Positions 28,582 through 40,968 are shown, counted from the first letter of the stretch. The stretch: DNA of 64,000 nt from Euptelea pleiosperma (GCA_035048495.1 CM068551.1:22694248-22758247), one strand, 5' to 3'. Notes: generated from the sequence alone by a model not told the origin. Made by a program: numbers and translations.

Positions 28582-31500
28582 TCATTTAAACTTCACCGAA
28601 AAATTACTGGTTTCTTGGTTAGGAGGGAGAGATGGTAATGAAGGGACAGATTGCAGTACCAATTTCCGGCTAATCCTACGACCAGGAGACAACCCAAACT
28701 CACTGTGAGGAGGTGAGACCCTCTTACAGTTCGGAGAAGCAATCTTCACGCCACTGGTAGACGAGAAATTGCCTCTTAGAATCTCAGGGGTTTCATCTTC
28801 TGGAATGATCTGGAAATGCTTCTCAAACTTGGGATGAGGCTGCAGAGAATCTGATTTTTCAAGTGTTTGGCTGGTCTGCAGCCGAGGAGATGATCCAACA
28901 GAGAGTAAAGAAGATTGTAGGGGCTTCCCACTGGAGGAAAACAGCAGTTGAACCAACGGTCTGAAATAACAAATAATAAAAAACAATGTTTAATAACAAC
29001 CTAGAACAAAATGAGAACAGTAATAACTCCAAGCAAAAATTGTTAGAATATTAAACCTGCAAATCTGGAAAGGTGTTAGAGGCAAAACATGATCTGAATA
29101 TTGCTCTTCAGCACTCTCAATTTTATTGTTCGGTAATTGTTTATCTTCCCCATTCTTTTCACAGGTTTCTGCTTCTTCCCCTTCTGGTTGAGCTTCTTCT
29201 GTTCCTACTGGAGTGGATTCTGTGTTTTAAAAGAAGGGAAATTAAGGAAAAATAAAACATTTTAAACTAAACCAATATATGCATGCACTACACAATGAGG
29301 TAATGGGGAAAGAGAACAAAAGAATTAGGAAAAAAAACTATTTTTGAACAATATGGATAAAGTTTTAAGGGGTTGGCTGAAGACATCATGGAAAGAAACC
29401 TGTATTTGTGGGAAATGAAAATAGAGTAATTGTTACCAAGAAGGCCTAATAGCAACTATTGAAAACACTGTCAGGAAAACAGAAGCTGAGAGCCTGATCT
29501 CAAGGAACTAACTGTCCAGAAATCCCCAGTTTGTAAAGTATTAAAATGCATTAAGATCTTCATTAAAACTTAAAACCACCGTAGAAACACTCACCGTCTT
29601 TCCTACCAAATGCATTCTTACACCCTTCACATCTGCAGGTAATCGAGCATCCAACTCCACCCTTTAAAGACAAATCACCATGACTGAATCAGAAGATATG
29701 CAACGTAGAACACATACAGAATAAGCCGAGAGCCAAACCTGATAGCATTCACAGTATTTCTTGAGGCAACTTGATTTCTTGCAGTTGCATCCTCTTTTAT
29801 GTCGAGCTGAAGCTGGGGTTTTGTTAGATTCTTCCTACAAGGACAAAAACAACATCTAATTGTTCAACAGCAACTCAAAATTGCTGAGTTAGGAATTGCA
29901 AAGTTCCAATTTGTTTTCTAACCCCAATTTCTGGAACAGACTCGGAGTTCCTAATCACTTTGGGAGCAAATGCGAGTGGATTGCGAGATTCGATCTGTTT
30001 GCGAGTTGCCAAAACAGTATCTTCATGAACAGGCTTATTAAAGCATTCCAGACATGAGCAAGGCTCCACACAGTACATCCCAGCAGCAAAGCATTCACAG
30101 TAACTGCATAGGAAATTTAACTAGTTAAACCATGAGCATAATCAATATCGAAATAATACCCAAATCCCAAGTTCTTTATAACTTGAACAATCAATCAAAT
30201 AGCAAAAGCAAGAGACATGATAACAAATACAACTACTAAAATTGTACAAGTGAAAGAACACCAAGATGATTTAACAACAGAACGAAAGTAATTCCATAGG
30301 ATCAATGGCAGCTGTTGGATATGGGAATAATGATGTGATGTCTTAAACCCTTTTATATTTCCAGTTTTTGCATTGGTGTTGTAGTAACTTGGTCACTACT
30401 GCATCACTGTCCATGACAGAATATCATTCTTTGCCCTCTATACATCCATTAGCATGCCAGGATTGAGATAAGCAACCTCACAACTCTAGCAAAAAATATG
30501 AAACTTTCTAAATTAGTCTACTCGTAGCAATAAAAGAATTTAAAGGGCTGGATAAAGGAATACGGCAGAACTCAGTAAGAAAAATAGACATTGGAAAATA
30601 AAGAATAATCAACAACTTGAAGCATTTTCCTAGGCAATACCCTAAATGCAGGAACCTTCTTTGACACTGTAATAGCAAAGCAGTAATCGGGATAGTTAAA
30701 TTTCTGCCATTCCACTAATCCACGGAGCACATACAACTATACAAGTATAAGACGCAAATACGATGTGTATAAGACGCATATATTATGTTTACGGGATGTA
30801 CACCAAACTCGAGTATAACATGTAGCACAATAAAATGATACGACTTCTTAACAAAATGGCCTTTAAGGCGATAACAATGCTGCTATCAACATTGCTCTGT
30901 GGTTGCGGTTACTGTGAGAACTTAGATTTGATACACCAAGCCCAATGAACCTTTATTGCAAGAACAATGTTGCTATCAGCATTGCTCACAACCTGGTACA
31001 ACATGATCGGACTAAGCACATTGAAGTGGATCTCCACTTCATATGGGAGAAGCTACACGCTGGTCAGATTTGTATTCCATTTTTTAAATTGGCAGACATT
31101 CTCACTAAGGGTGTTACCAAAGCATGTTTCGTTGAGATATTCAAATTGGGCATGACAGATATCTGCGCACCAACATGAGCGGGAGTGTAAACATATGTAG
31201 TTGTTATGGCTTTACGGATTTTATTTCTTTTATTGGTCCTTATAAGTCTTCATATGTAACCAAGCTCAAGAGTGATTAACAAATGTAACCAATGAGGAAC
31301 TAAAACAATTTGACTCACAATATGAGCTAAATGGGCTATGTAAAGACAAGTAGCCAGAAGATGTTAAACCAAATCTATAAGACATCTCATTCACTTAGAA
31401 ATATCAGTATCTGAAAGGTGAAATTACAGTCCTCTTTCGTGACAGATTAGCACAATGGAAAATTAAGTAAATGTAAGAAACTTACAGCTTCAAGCATTTC

Positions 31501-34500
31501 GACTTTTTACAGTTACAGCGTTTGCAGGCCTCACTTTCTCCGGCATGTTCCAACCTGCGTCTGCATATTATGAAACCTCAAATTCAAAATAATAATGTCA
31601 AAACCGAATGCAAGAAAGGAATATATAAAAATTGCACCTAGCAAAGTTAGCAAATGATATACATGCCTCTTCTTCTTGAGGCTACTCTGATCAAAATCTT
31701 CACTAACTCCAAATGCAGATCGACATGCATCTTGCATAACCTGAACTCCACTGACAGCTAAACCCATCTCTTTATCTGTAGAGTTCTGAGTCAAGCATTC
31801 ATTTAAAGGTTTTTGCTCAGATGTTAGAAAATGAAAAGAAGAAATGGAACTTGGCATGCTTATCAATTGCCTTCCAGAAGCCAGAGTCTCATGCTTGACA
31901 ACTCTACATTCCTTTGTGGTAGCTGCAAGAGCATTCAAGTGCAAACCAATACCAGGTAGCACACATGGTGAAGAACAAATTCCAGGCTTGATAGGAACCA
32001 ATTGCTTATCATCAGAAGAAAATTTTCTGTCAGATTGTGAAGAGATTGAAGAAGTATTAGAATCATCTTCTAAGTTGTTTTTATGAGCTCCTGCCATCTC
32101 AAAAACTAGGCAGCGCCTTCGCATACCACGCTGCTGCTGAGTGTCAGGCTATACATGCACAGAGAAACCCACTGAATGTGTTATTAAACAATTCAAACAG
32201 TAGTTTTATGCATTGACAGTTGTGAAAAACTCAGAGACTACGAAAATGAATCAAAAAGTTGTAGGACTATCAATCAAGGATAAATTAGGTGAAAAGGAGA
32301 AAAGCAAGCAGCAAACAGACTAAACTCATTAACACAAACTATGTTACGAGTTCCATTGTAGAACTTTGAGATGACCCTTAATTCAGCCCATAGTTGTACA
32401 CTAATTTTTACAGTATGCAACACACTCCATCACATCAAGACTTACCATCACTGCAGGTCAACCAAGTTAGAAATTGTATGATTTCATGTAGAGTTTCATG
32501 TGAATAATGAATTTCACAAGTAGAAAAATAAAAAGTCCTCAATACTTGCTAAACAAAGCAAGAAATGTGAGCAGCCTGGTCATGGAACTTTTAAGTAATG
32601 GACAACAATTTAATAACCCCGGTATTGGGAGAAAGTGTGGTCTTTGCCTTGGAGTTCATTCTCAGTTCATGCCTAAGTCTACGTGAACTCATATGGAAGC
32701 TATGCTCTTCACCTTTTTTTTTATAAGTACTGCTCTTCACTTCATACTTCACTAACACTAATATTCCTACAAAAACTTGTTATTGATGGAATGGAAGAGA
32801 TTCAAGCTAGATAGTACAAGAATTTAATGATCTAGTGACACTTAACAGGGTAGTCATCAGAAGTGCAATAGGTGTGAATTTGAACCACAGTGATGATGGT
32901 ATCAAATACTATCAATATGATGTTTCCTGAACAGAAATAAAAGCTTTGAACCCAAATGTAGTAATAACGGAAAATAACATAGATAACAGAATAAATGCAC
33001 TTCATACAAAATTGGATTACTCAAGAATTCCTACCACGGGAAACTTGTACAGAGAGAGTTACCAAAAAACCAAGTAGCTTACCTTGTAACCAAATGGAAT
33101 GTGATTTCCAGCTTTGTCATCCATTCTCTCCCCTGGATCATTAACCTCTTCCTTATTGTGAAAAGTACTTTTGTCATCCATTCTCTCGCCTGGATCATTA
33201 ACCTCTTCCTTATTGTGAAAAGTACTTGAAAGTATCTGTGGTGTGTGATCTGTTTCCTTCTGCTCCCCAAGTTCTCTTGGTTGGGTTGCAGGAACTTCTG
33301 CTTCATGTTGTTCACAACAATCAATCTGACCAACCAGTTGTATTTTCTGCATATCATCAATTTTATATTGTGGGAGCTTCGACAAGAGAGAAGTAAAGGG
33401 ACTAGTCTCAGGATCCACTAATTTCTGATCATGCACCTCAGAAGCCTCCACATCAGTGGATGAAGCAAAAATTAACAGAGCAGCACCATCAGAAACCAAA
33501 TTCTCCCAATCACATCCTGTTCCTTCTTTAGCTTGCTCAAACTGACATATCCCCTGCAACTCTAGAGTCTGGTTACTATCGGGGCTACCACAATCATATT
33601 TCAAGGTCCGCGGCAACTCAATAGCAAGCTTTGAACTGTCATTAGGTGGGTCAACAGAAACCTCTGTAATAGAAATCCCTGGATCAAAACTTTCCTGCGG
33701 ATCAGCTGAGCAATCGGACACCTGAATAGCATCCAAAACCCCAGCACTTCTATTGCCTTCATTTCCAATGTCAGAAGAAAACTCGGGGTTTGACAGGTCT
33801 GAGAAGTAATGCCTGAAAACAGAAAAAAAAAAATCATTCTATACCAGATTCACACTATGGTTTTCACTCTGCATTAGTACAGCAAGAAGCAATACATACC
33901 TTCTTAAAAACCTAGATTCTTTCTGGGAACTGACATGTGGCAAAGTAAAGACAGATGGAAGGGATGCAAAACTAAGCGCATTGAACGTCTGAGCAATGTG
34001 TGTGGACTTAACGGGCTTAATAGGAGAAAGACTGTTGATATAATTAAAGACATGAGAATCCTGCATGTGAAAGAAACTTTCTTAGGAAGCAGCACTCAGA
34101 GCTGAAAAAGATAGAGAAAACCGACACCAAGAACAGCTTGAAAAACAAAAGACGAACCAAAACTATATATATAAACCTTGTAGATATATAAGATAGATGG
34201 CTAGATTTCCTCAACTATCAACCATTACTGAGTAGCAGCAAACAATCTGGTAACCAAATTTGCTAGAACATATATTTTCCTTCAGAATGCTAGGGAAGAT
34301 GAAAGATGTTTATGAATAAATGCATCAAAACATAAACTTTGACTTAGATAAATAAAAAGAAAAACAACTAACATCAGTTTCTGAAAAACATATAAAAATA
34401 GCTTAGAGTAGACAGAAAACCAACCATTGCTACAAACAGGAAAAACACAAAAGAAAGAACTACCTCACTGTTGCAAAAAAGTCATCCCAAACAACATAAA

Positions 34501-37222
34501 AACTGCAAAGAGATTTATCCAAGTTTGAATCAGCATTATGGATATACCAATTTCAGCTCTATTATACCTTAGATGTCATTAATTTTTATTTCACCAAAAA
34601 AATGCAGTGTAAAGAATGCAGCCATGTGTAGGGAAGCCCACCATGGGTTAAAGAAAACTTCGACAATGTAATATTCAACAAAATGCACAATATATCAAAT
34701 TGGCAGGAACCAAGAATAGTTAAACATGGCAGGAAAAAAGAGAGGAAAAATGGCAGGAGAAAGAAAAATAAAACTCGTTGCACACAAAAAATCCCAAAAC
34801 TGCCTTATACTTGCAAGGAAAAATACCACCACATTTTACCACAATTTAACCTAAATCCTGTTCAAGGACGTGCAGCTAAGAAGATCAATTTATATTTTAT
34901 ACTCCAGAAACATATGGGATCAAAAGGAGAAAGGCAACATTTTAGACAAAGAATATCATAAAAAAGATCTCTTTACACAGTCACGCTCTAACTTCGACTC
35001 TTGGAGGGAGTCACACTATAACACTTTTGTGCTTTAATTGTTTTTCTTCTTGAATGATTCCTCAACGGTCAATTACAATTTATAGGCTCTCAATCAAGAG
35101 ACCTTCATAAATCCAACTCTAATAAAAAAATGAACTAATTCAAATCCTAGCTAAAATAGGAAACTAATTCAAATGGTCCCAATCTCACCCAATTCAGGAC
35201 TCTTTATTCTTAACTAAAATAGATTCCTTGACTCTTTCTAAATTAATGGCCGTATCATCCCCTCTTCATTGAAATTCGACTTGTCCGCAAGTCTAAGCGG
35301 CTGGCATGAATCCTGGTGGCAGTTGAGATGGGGTCACCAAAATCATAATGCCTTCCTTATGACGCAATTCGCAAGTCGGAGGGAATCTAGCTGCCCTAAC
35401 GGACCAAATGCCAATCAAATGACATCCACCCTTGCATCTGTAGAACTTCCAATTGCCAATTTGATCTGTACTCGCTACTATCTCCCCATCCCAATTTCAC
35501 AGGCACCAATGACAATATTTTGCAACGCAGGACGAGCATGCGACCACAGGATCAGACACCCTATGTCTGCATTGGTGGCAATGCGCGTAGGTTCCCGAGT
35601 GTCTTTCGCCATTACACGCCTGAATTCTTGCGCGCTGACCAAGTGCCACATAAATAACCCAAGTAGGTGGTTGAATTTCTTTAGCTTCGTTAGCGATGGG
35701 GTTCGATCCTTGCTGTCCTCAGCGCCTCACCCCCCCCCCCCCCCCCCCCCCCCCCCACCCCAACCATACTTTGTCCCCGATCGCTGAAACCCTTGCGCGT
35801 TTTACAACGTTGTGGTCTGTCCTCGCCTCTCTCGCTTGTTGATCGTTTTTCACCCCTGATTGCTGTCGACACGAGAGGAGCCTCAAAAGGCAGGTGAACC
35901 TCCTCTAGGTCTGTGCGCACCCGTCGAAATCGCGGGAGCTCTCTTTTACGGGTGCGTTCGAACTCAACAAATCGGTGTTCCATACGCGTAAAATAGGCAT
36001 CCATGGCCTCTCCAAACTTCATTAAACTCTCTGGCATATTTGCGAGAGTGGCATGCACTTTGGTCACTACTTGTTTCGTAGACTCATCCATGATCGACGA
36101 CTCTAATACTAGATGATAGAAATCTGGTTCCTATCGACGACTCTTGGAGGGAGTCACGCTCTAACAATTTTGTGCTTTAATTGTTTTTCTTCTCGATTGA
36201 TTCCTCAACGGTCAATAACAATTTATAGGCTCTCAATCAAGAGACCTTCCTAAATCCAACTCTAATTAAAATAGAAACTAATTCAAATCCTAGCTAAAAT
36301 AGGAAACTATTTCTAACGGTCCCAATCTCACCCAAATCAGGACTCTTTATTCTTAACTAAAATAGAGTCCTTGACTCTTTCTGAATTACAATCGTATTTA
36401 GAAGCCCAACGAAGTCAACAATATCAAGGCAAAGCTTGAAAGGAAGAAAGAAATGGGAGCCCTAACCACACAAAACTCACACCAAAGTTAACTCATTTCC
36501 CGGAACACAGAGAAAAAACATGGAAGATCTTGTAGAATCCCTGAAGTGGGCCGCCTAGAAGAAGAAGAATTGCTACAGAAACCCCTCGAAATGAGAAAAC
36601 GAAACCTTAATCCCAAGAAAATCCGCAACAAGGTAGACAAAAATCAACTCGAACTCATGCAGAACCCCCAAAAACTACAGTCAATTCTTCAACATGCATC
36701 AGTTAAGAGGATCAGAAATCACAAAACCACGCCTTAAATAACAAAATCGAATCCCTTATCCAATAAAAATCACTTTTTTCTTCTTAAAAAACAAGAGACC
36801 TTGCACGATTACATCAAATCCTCAGAAAACAAATCGACTTGAAATCTCACAAAATCACTCGGTCTCAAGTAGTCAAAACAAAATCCGACGCTGCAGACAA
36901 CGAAATTGAAATCCTAGTCCACCAAAAACCACGTTTTTCCTTTAAAAACAAACAGGACTCCAAATCTCCAGAAAACAAATCAAAATATCTCAAAACCACT
37001 CCACCTCAAACACTCGATACCCTCAGAAAAACCGTTGCAGATCAAAAGCAGCGTCCCAAATCAAGCCGCGCCCCCCCCCCCCCCCCCCCAAAAAAAAAAA
37101 ACTGCAAAAAACAACTCTCAAGACGTCCAAAAAAAACACAAAATTGAGATCACAATGACACAATATATTACCTCGAATTCAGAAATCGGAGTACGAATCT
37201 GATTCCTCTCTGGATTATCCAT
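28582..37222 (-). CDS. TSO1: TSO1/tesmin-like CXC (CRC-domain) protein
   Basis: Nuclear DNA-binding protein of the tesmin/TSO1 family (LIN54 relatives), which act with MYB3R and DREAM-type complexes on cell-cycle genes (family knowledge). Ten exons in transcript order: 37222-37172, 34060-33900, 33812-33083, 32148-31667, 31560-31486, 30103-29923, 29834-29739, 29661-29595, 29219-29057 and 28960-28582 (TGA). They give 794 residues; Arabidopsis TSO1 has 695. It starts [26 protein letters not shown] motif precedes the CRC domain. CXC1 (about 487-522) reads [20 protein letters not shown] and continues to CLECFN. The linker has [14 protein letters not shown]2 (about 576-606) reads [16 protein letters not shown], ending CRCEGC. 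Both cysteine sets are complete. Intron 4 needs a GC donor. Exon 3 has a 57-bp in-frame duplication. Retroelement pieces sit in introns 1 and 5. Confidence 0.95.
30894..31178 (+). pseudogene. Ty1/copia RNase H relic inside TSO1 intron 5
   Basis: One frame reads [20 protein letters not shown], then [25 protein letters not shown] and [10 protein letters not shown], the C-terminal RNase H signature of copia polyproteins. There is one in-frame stop at the front. A purine-rich GAGCGGGAG and TGTAAAC follow, possibly a polypurine tract and LTR start. It is antisense to TSO1. Confidence 0.88.
33113..33226 (-). repeat. 57-bp tandem duplication in TSO1 exon 3
   Basis: The units 33113-33169 and 33170-33226 differ by about one base. 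Each encodes the 19-residue block [19 protein letters not shown], so the frame is kept. It lies just before the exon 3 donor. Confidence 0.95.
34957..36400 (-). mobile_element. Small LTR retrotransposon in TSO1 intron 1
   Basis: Direct repeats of about 285 bp lie at about 34957-35256 and 36114-36400; they share TTGTGCTTTAATTGTTTTTC, AGGCTCTCAATCAAGAGACC and AGGACTCTTTATTCTTAACT. On the minus strand the 5' LTR ends TTTCTATCA and is followed by TAGTATTAGAG, a decayed tRNA-Met primer-binding site. AGAGGGGA, a polypurine tract, precedes TGATACGG of the 3' LTR. The interior, only about 860 bp, has a 133-codon frame (36091-35690) that looks gag-like but is unproven. A 27-base C run at 35730-35756 interrupts it. 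Confidence 0.75.
36401..37171 (-). other. Remainder of TSO1 intron 1 near exon 1
   Basis: A-rich intron sequence on the plus strand with a C19-A11 homopolymer at 37071-37100. No further element is recognised. Confidence 0.6.
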
Positions 37223-37289
37223 GTCGAGAGAAACTCGAAGAGATCAGAGAGCTCTCCCACATCTCTCTCTCTCAGAGATTGAAGAAGAA

Positions 37290-37305
37290 GCGGGAAGGCG
37301 GGAAG
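37290..37305 (-). promoter_or_regulatory. Tandem GCGGGAAG pair upstream of TSO1
   Basis: Two adjacent copies of GCGGGAAG (minus strand CTTCCCGC) lie 68-83 bp upstream of the start codon. Each differs from the E2F consensus TTTSSCGC by one base. E2F control would suit a DREAM-type gene, but this is inference from motif alone. Confidence 0.45.
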
Positions 37306-37496
37306 AATAGATTTCGTCGTGCTGAGAATCAGACCCTACCACCACAGATATGCAGAGATAAAACAAACAACCCAACAAACAAATATTTTTCTTCTATCGC
37401 TTTTACCGTAAGCGTTGCCACCTTACACTCCAATTCCAAACCAAGAACTACCTGCCTTTCCCTCTTCCCTCTCTTTTCAAACGTAAATTATTTTTT

Positions 37497-38153
37497 GGTA
37501 TTTTAGTAAAACACCCCTTTGAAATTTGAAAATAATTATTAACACCCCATATACTTTCAACCATAGAATTACCCCCCTTACCTAATACTACCTAGTCTAA
37601 AGAATGGCTGACTTAGGTTTTCACATGATGCATTTCACCAGTTGCAGAGTTAGGATTTTGTTCAAGGGTGGGCAAGGTGGCAAGTGAAAAAGGCTACGTG
37701 AATTACTCTTTAGGGCCCACTGATCTTATGGATGGTTGGTCCACGTCTTGATGGATCTACACATAAGAACTCAGTTTAATTGATGATTTATATTCGTTGG
37801 ATTTAGCAAATTAATAATGTGATTTTTGGTCGTTGGATTTGAGCTTTTTATAAGATGCTAAATTTTGAAGTTCCTAAGAGTCAGAAACCAATTTCTCCCA
37901 AAGTTGAAGCGGGACCTGGCTCCGTCACTGCGTGTCACATTTTAATGTTAGTCAAATGATGGTTAAACTAGGTCAATAGGGGGATAATCTTAAACAAACA
38001 AAAAAAAAATTGAAGCCGGGGGCGCCCAATCATTGGCCCATGATCGCTGCTTCTAAAATCCCGCGCTTCAAAAAAATTCTCATCTTAAACCTTGAAGTAT
38101 AACAGGGTATTTACTAATTACTTTCAAATTTCAGGAGGTGCTACTAAAATACC
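37497..38153. mobile_element. Foldback MITE, GGGTATTTTAGTA family (copy 4), interrupted
   Basis: The ends GGTATTTTAGTAAAACACCC and GGTGCTACTAAAATACC are inverted. The centre differs from the family. It holds an insertion of about 300 bp that includes GGGCCCACTGATC and GGATTT-type words from the CACGTG family. Confidence 0.75.
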
Positions 38154-38416
38154 TTTTTTTCCCTTCTTTGATTTCTTAAATTGTAAATTAATTACAAGTC
38201 AATCGTATATATAAATTAATTACATAGTTACATCTTTTTCCTTCTTTAATTTTCTGGTTTAGGTATCTTCTGTAACTTGTCCAGTCATGTTGTCTATTTA
38301 AATCATAATCGGGGGAAGTCACGTGAGACACACGTTTGTGATTAAGGGCATTTTATGAAGAGGAGGCAAAATAGAAAAGTTTCAAACCAAAGGACAGTTT
38401 TGAAAGATTAATTTAA

Positions 38417-38813
38417 GGGTCGGGCTCCGTTGACAAACCTAAAATGACAAGATTCTGTACAGGACACAATATATGCCATGTGGTACACTCTTGGAGGACT
38501 CTGACCGTATGGATGTTTGGCCAACCCCTAGGTGGACCTACAAACCAAAATTCAACCTGATTAGTAATTTTAGACTTTGGATTGGACTTATTTTCATGGG
38601 TTGATCTCAACTGTGGGAATTATAGCAGTATTTGAGGTTCAAAGATCCAACTCCTAGAAATCACCAATCAGGCTGAATTTTGGTTTGTAGATCCACCTAG
38701 GGATTTTCCAAACATCCCTATGGTCAAAGTCCTCTTAAGAGTGTGCCGTGTGGCACATATTTGTGTCCTGTACAGAATCCTGTCATTTTAGGGCTGTCGA
38801 CGGAGCCCGACCC
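38417..38813. mobile_element. Mutator-type long-arm MITE, CACGTG family (copy 3)
   Basis: 397 bp from GGGTCGGGCTCCGTTGAC to GTCGACGGAGCCCGACCC. The flanks TTAATTTAA (38408-38416) and ATAATTTAA (38814-38822) match at 8 of 9 bases. The arms are nearly complementary across their length. Confidence 0.9.
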
Positions 38814-38964
38814 ATAATTTAACGGGATAAATCTAAAATTACGACAACTCAATGCACAATTAGAAAAAGACAAAAAAAAAACTATTAGAAGAAAAGTCAA
38901 AGCTGCCCATGTCATTTTAACAATTATTTTTATGTACCTCAGACTGTTTTAAACTTTTAATAAA

Positions 38965-39343
38965 GGGTCGTTCTCCAAGGACTGCCTTTTTTGTCCGGCT
39001 CCCCCGTTGTAGGACACAATATGAGCCACGTGGCGTACTTTTAGAGGACTTTAACCGTATGGATGTTTGGCCAATCCGTAAGTGGACCTACAAAAAAATC
39101 AGCTTGATTAGTGATTTCAAACCTTTGGATCTTTGTACCTCAAATACTGCCCAAATTCCCACAGTTGAGATCAATCCATGAAAATAAGTCCAATCCAATG
39201 CCTAGAAATCACTAATTAGGCTGATATTTGGTTTGTAGATCCATCAAGGGATTGACCAAACATCCATTTGGTCAGAGTCCTCTAAGAGTCTTGTGTCCTG
39301 CAACTGAAGCTGGTCAAAAAGGTTGGTCCCTGGAATCCGACCC
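38965..39343. mobile_element. Mutator-type long-arm MITE, CACGTG family (copy 4)
   Basis: Starts GGGTCGTTCTCC and ends GGAATCCGACCC. A perfect 9-bp duplication TTTAATAAA is at 38956-38964 and 39344-39352. The left arm has GAGCCACGTGGCGTAC. The right arm lacks that part. Confidence 0.92.
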
Positions 39344-39839
39344 TTTAATAAAATAGGGCAAATGATAAAAATGAAGGGGCACTTTTAGAGTTTGGTAGAG
39401 ATTATTTGACCTGAATATTTCTAGATTATCAAAACTGTAAGGAAAATGATATCCCGCGGATAACCGAATAAAAAAATGTGCAGTTTGAGGCCATTTGATT
39501 ATTGGATTAAAGAGAATCACAGCCGAATCTCTGGAATCCAACGGTTAATGGCCTCAACCACACAATTTTTTGTAGGGTTACACATGGGATAGCTCGACTC
39601 AAAATTTAATACATTTTCAAACATATATGTTTGGCATTTTGTTGCTTTTTTCTTGTCTTCAAGCTTGATTGAATCTAGTTAAGAAGTGGGGATTGTGGTT
39701 TAAGAGGATTATTCAAATCTCAATTGGATGGAAGCCGTCCCAAGAAGAGCTATTCATTGTTTGGCTTCAACGTTTTGTCCTGGGGGTGGAATATCTTTTG
39801 CACCTTGATATAGACGGCCATTTCAAAAGTTTGATCCTT

Positions 39840-40065
39840 TCCTGCCCAAAATGTCACGTGACGTACTCTTTGGGGCCCACTGGTCCTATGAATGTTTGGC
39901 CCCCTTTTTATTTGGACGCACGCACTAAAAAATAGTTTGATTGGTGATTTCTAGCTATTGGATTTGAGTTTTTTTTTTTTTTTATCGTGGTTCCATCACT
40001 AATCAATTGCCTTTAATAGTGTGCCATGTGGCTAACACTATGGTCCTACATCAAAGTTCTGCTTA
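39840..40065. repeat. Decayed CACGTG-family sequence
   Basis: TGTCACGTGACGTACTCTTT, TGGTGATTTCTAGCTATTGG and AGTGTGCCATGTGGCTAAC occur in family order, but much of the core is lost. Confidence 0.5.
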
Positions 40066-40109
40066 GTAATACTGGTGAAAAATAAGAGGGCGATTCTTTT
40101 TTTTCTGTT

Positions 40110-40455
40110 TGGCATTTTTTATACAGCCTCAGCCAACACCAAAATATGTGCATGGCACACTCTTAGAGATTTATGATTGTACAGATGTTTGAAACATCCC
40201 TAGATGGACCTATGGACCAAAAATCAGTCCAATTAGTGTTTTCTAGGTGTTGAAGCTTGGTACCCAAAATAATTTTCAAATCCACGATTGAAATTAAATA
40301 CATGAAAAAGATTCAAATCCAACAGTTATAAAGCTCCAATCCTTCTGATTTTTGGTTTGCAGGGCCATCTAGTGATGTTTCAAACATCAGTACAGTCGTG
40401 GATCTCTAAAAGGTTACGATTGGAGTTTATAAGTGCAGCCTGGACACCTGTATAA
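40110..40455. mobile_element. CACGTG-family MITE, diverged copy
   Basis: Inverted ends TTTTTTATACAG and CTGTATAAAAAA (reading CCTGTATAAAAAACT at the right) enclose family words (CATGGCACACTCTTAGAG, GATTAGTG-like, TTTTTGGTTTGCAGG). It is a separate subfamily with its own termini. Confidence 0.62.
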
Positions 40456-40594
40456 AAAACTTTAGCATCAAATTTTTTCTATGAAGAGAGCAAAATTTTC
40501 CACGCCAGTGTATACATGTGAATGCATTAAAACAAAAAAAAAAACATTGTGTAATGACCAAAGCACCCCTAAAAAGTAAAAATAATAAATAAAA

Positions 40595-40968
40595 TGGTCA
40601 GGCTTCGTTGATAGATCTAAAATGACAGGGACACAATATAAGCCAGGTGGCACAATGTTACAGGACTCTGACCGTACGGATGCTTGTCCTATCCCATGGT
40701 GGATCTACAAACCAAAAATTAGCCTGATTAGTGATTTATGAGTGTTGCATCTTTGTACCTCAAATACTGCTCAAATTCCCACAGTTGAGATCAGCCCATG
40801 AAAATAAGTCCAATCCAAAGCCTATAAATCACTAATCATGCTGATTTTTGGTTTGTAGGTCCACCATGGGATAGGACAAACATCCATACGGTCAGAGTCC
40901 TGTAACAGTGTGCCACGTGGCTTATATTGTGTCCCTGTCATTTTAGATTTGTCAAGGGAGCACGACCC
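40595..40968. mobile_element. Mutator-type long-arm MITE, CACGTG family (copy 5)
   Basis: 374 bp from TGGTCAGGCTTCG to GGGAGCACGACCC. A perfect 9-bp duplication TAAATAAAA is at 40586-40594 and 40969-40977. The right arm has GTGCCACGTGGCTTAT. Confidence 0.92.

Noticed and set aside
35730..35756. Poly-C tract as a biological feature
   Set aside because: A 27-base homopolymer is as likely an assembly or polymerase slippage effect as a real length. The same holds for the C19-A11 run at 37071-37100.
35269..35787. 172-codon plus-strand open frame
   Set aside because: It lies inside the LTR element, has no family resemblance that I see and ends in a proline run from the poly-C tract.
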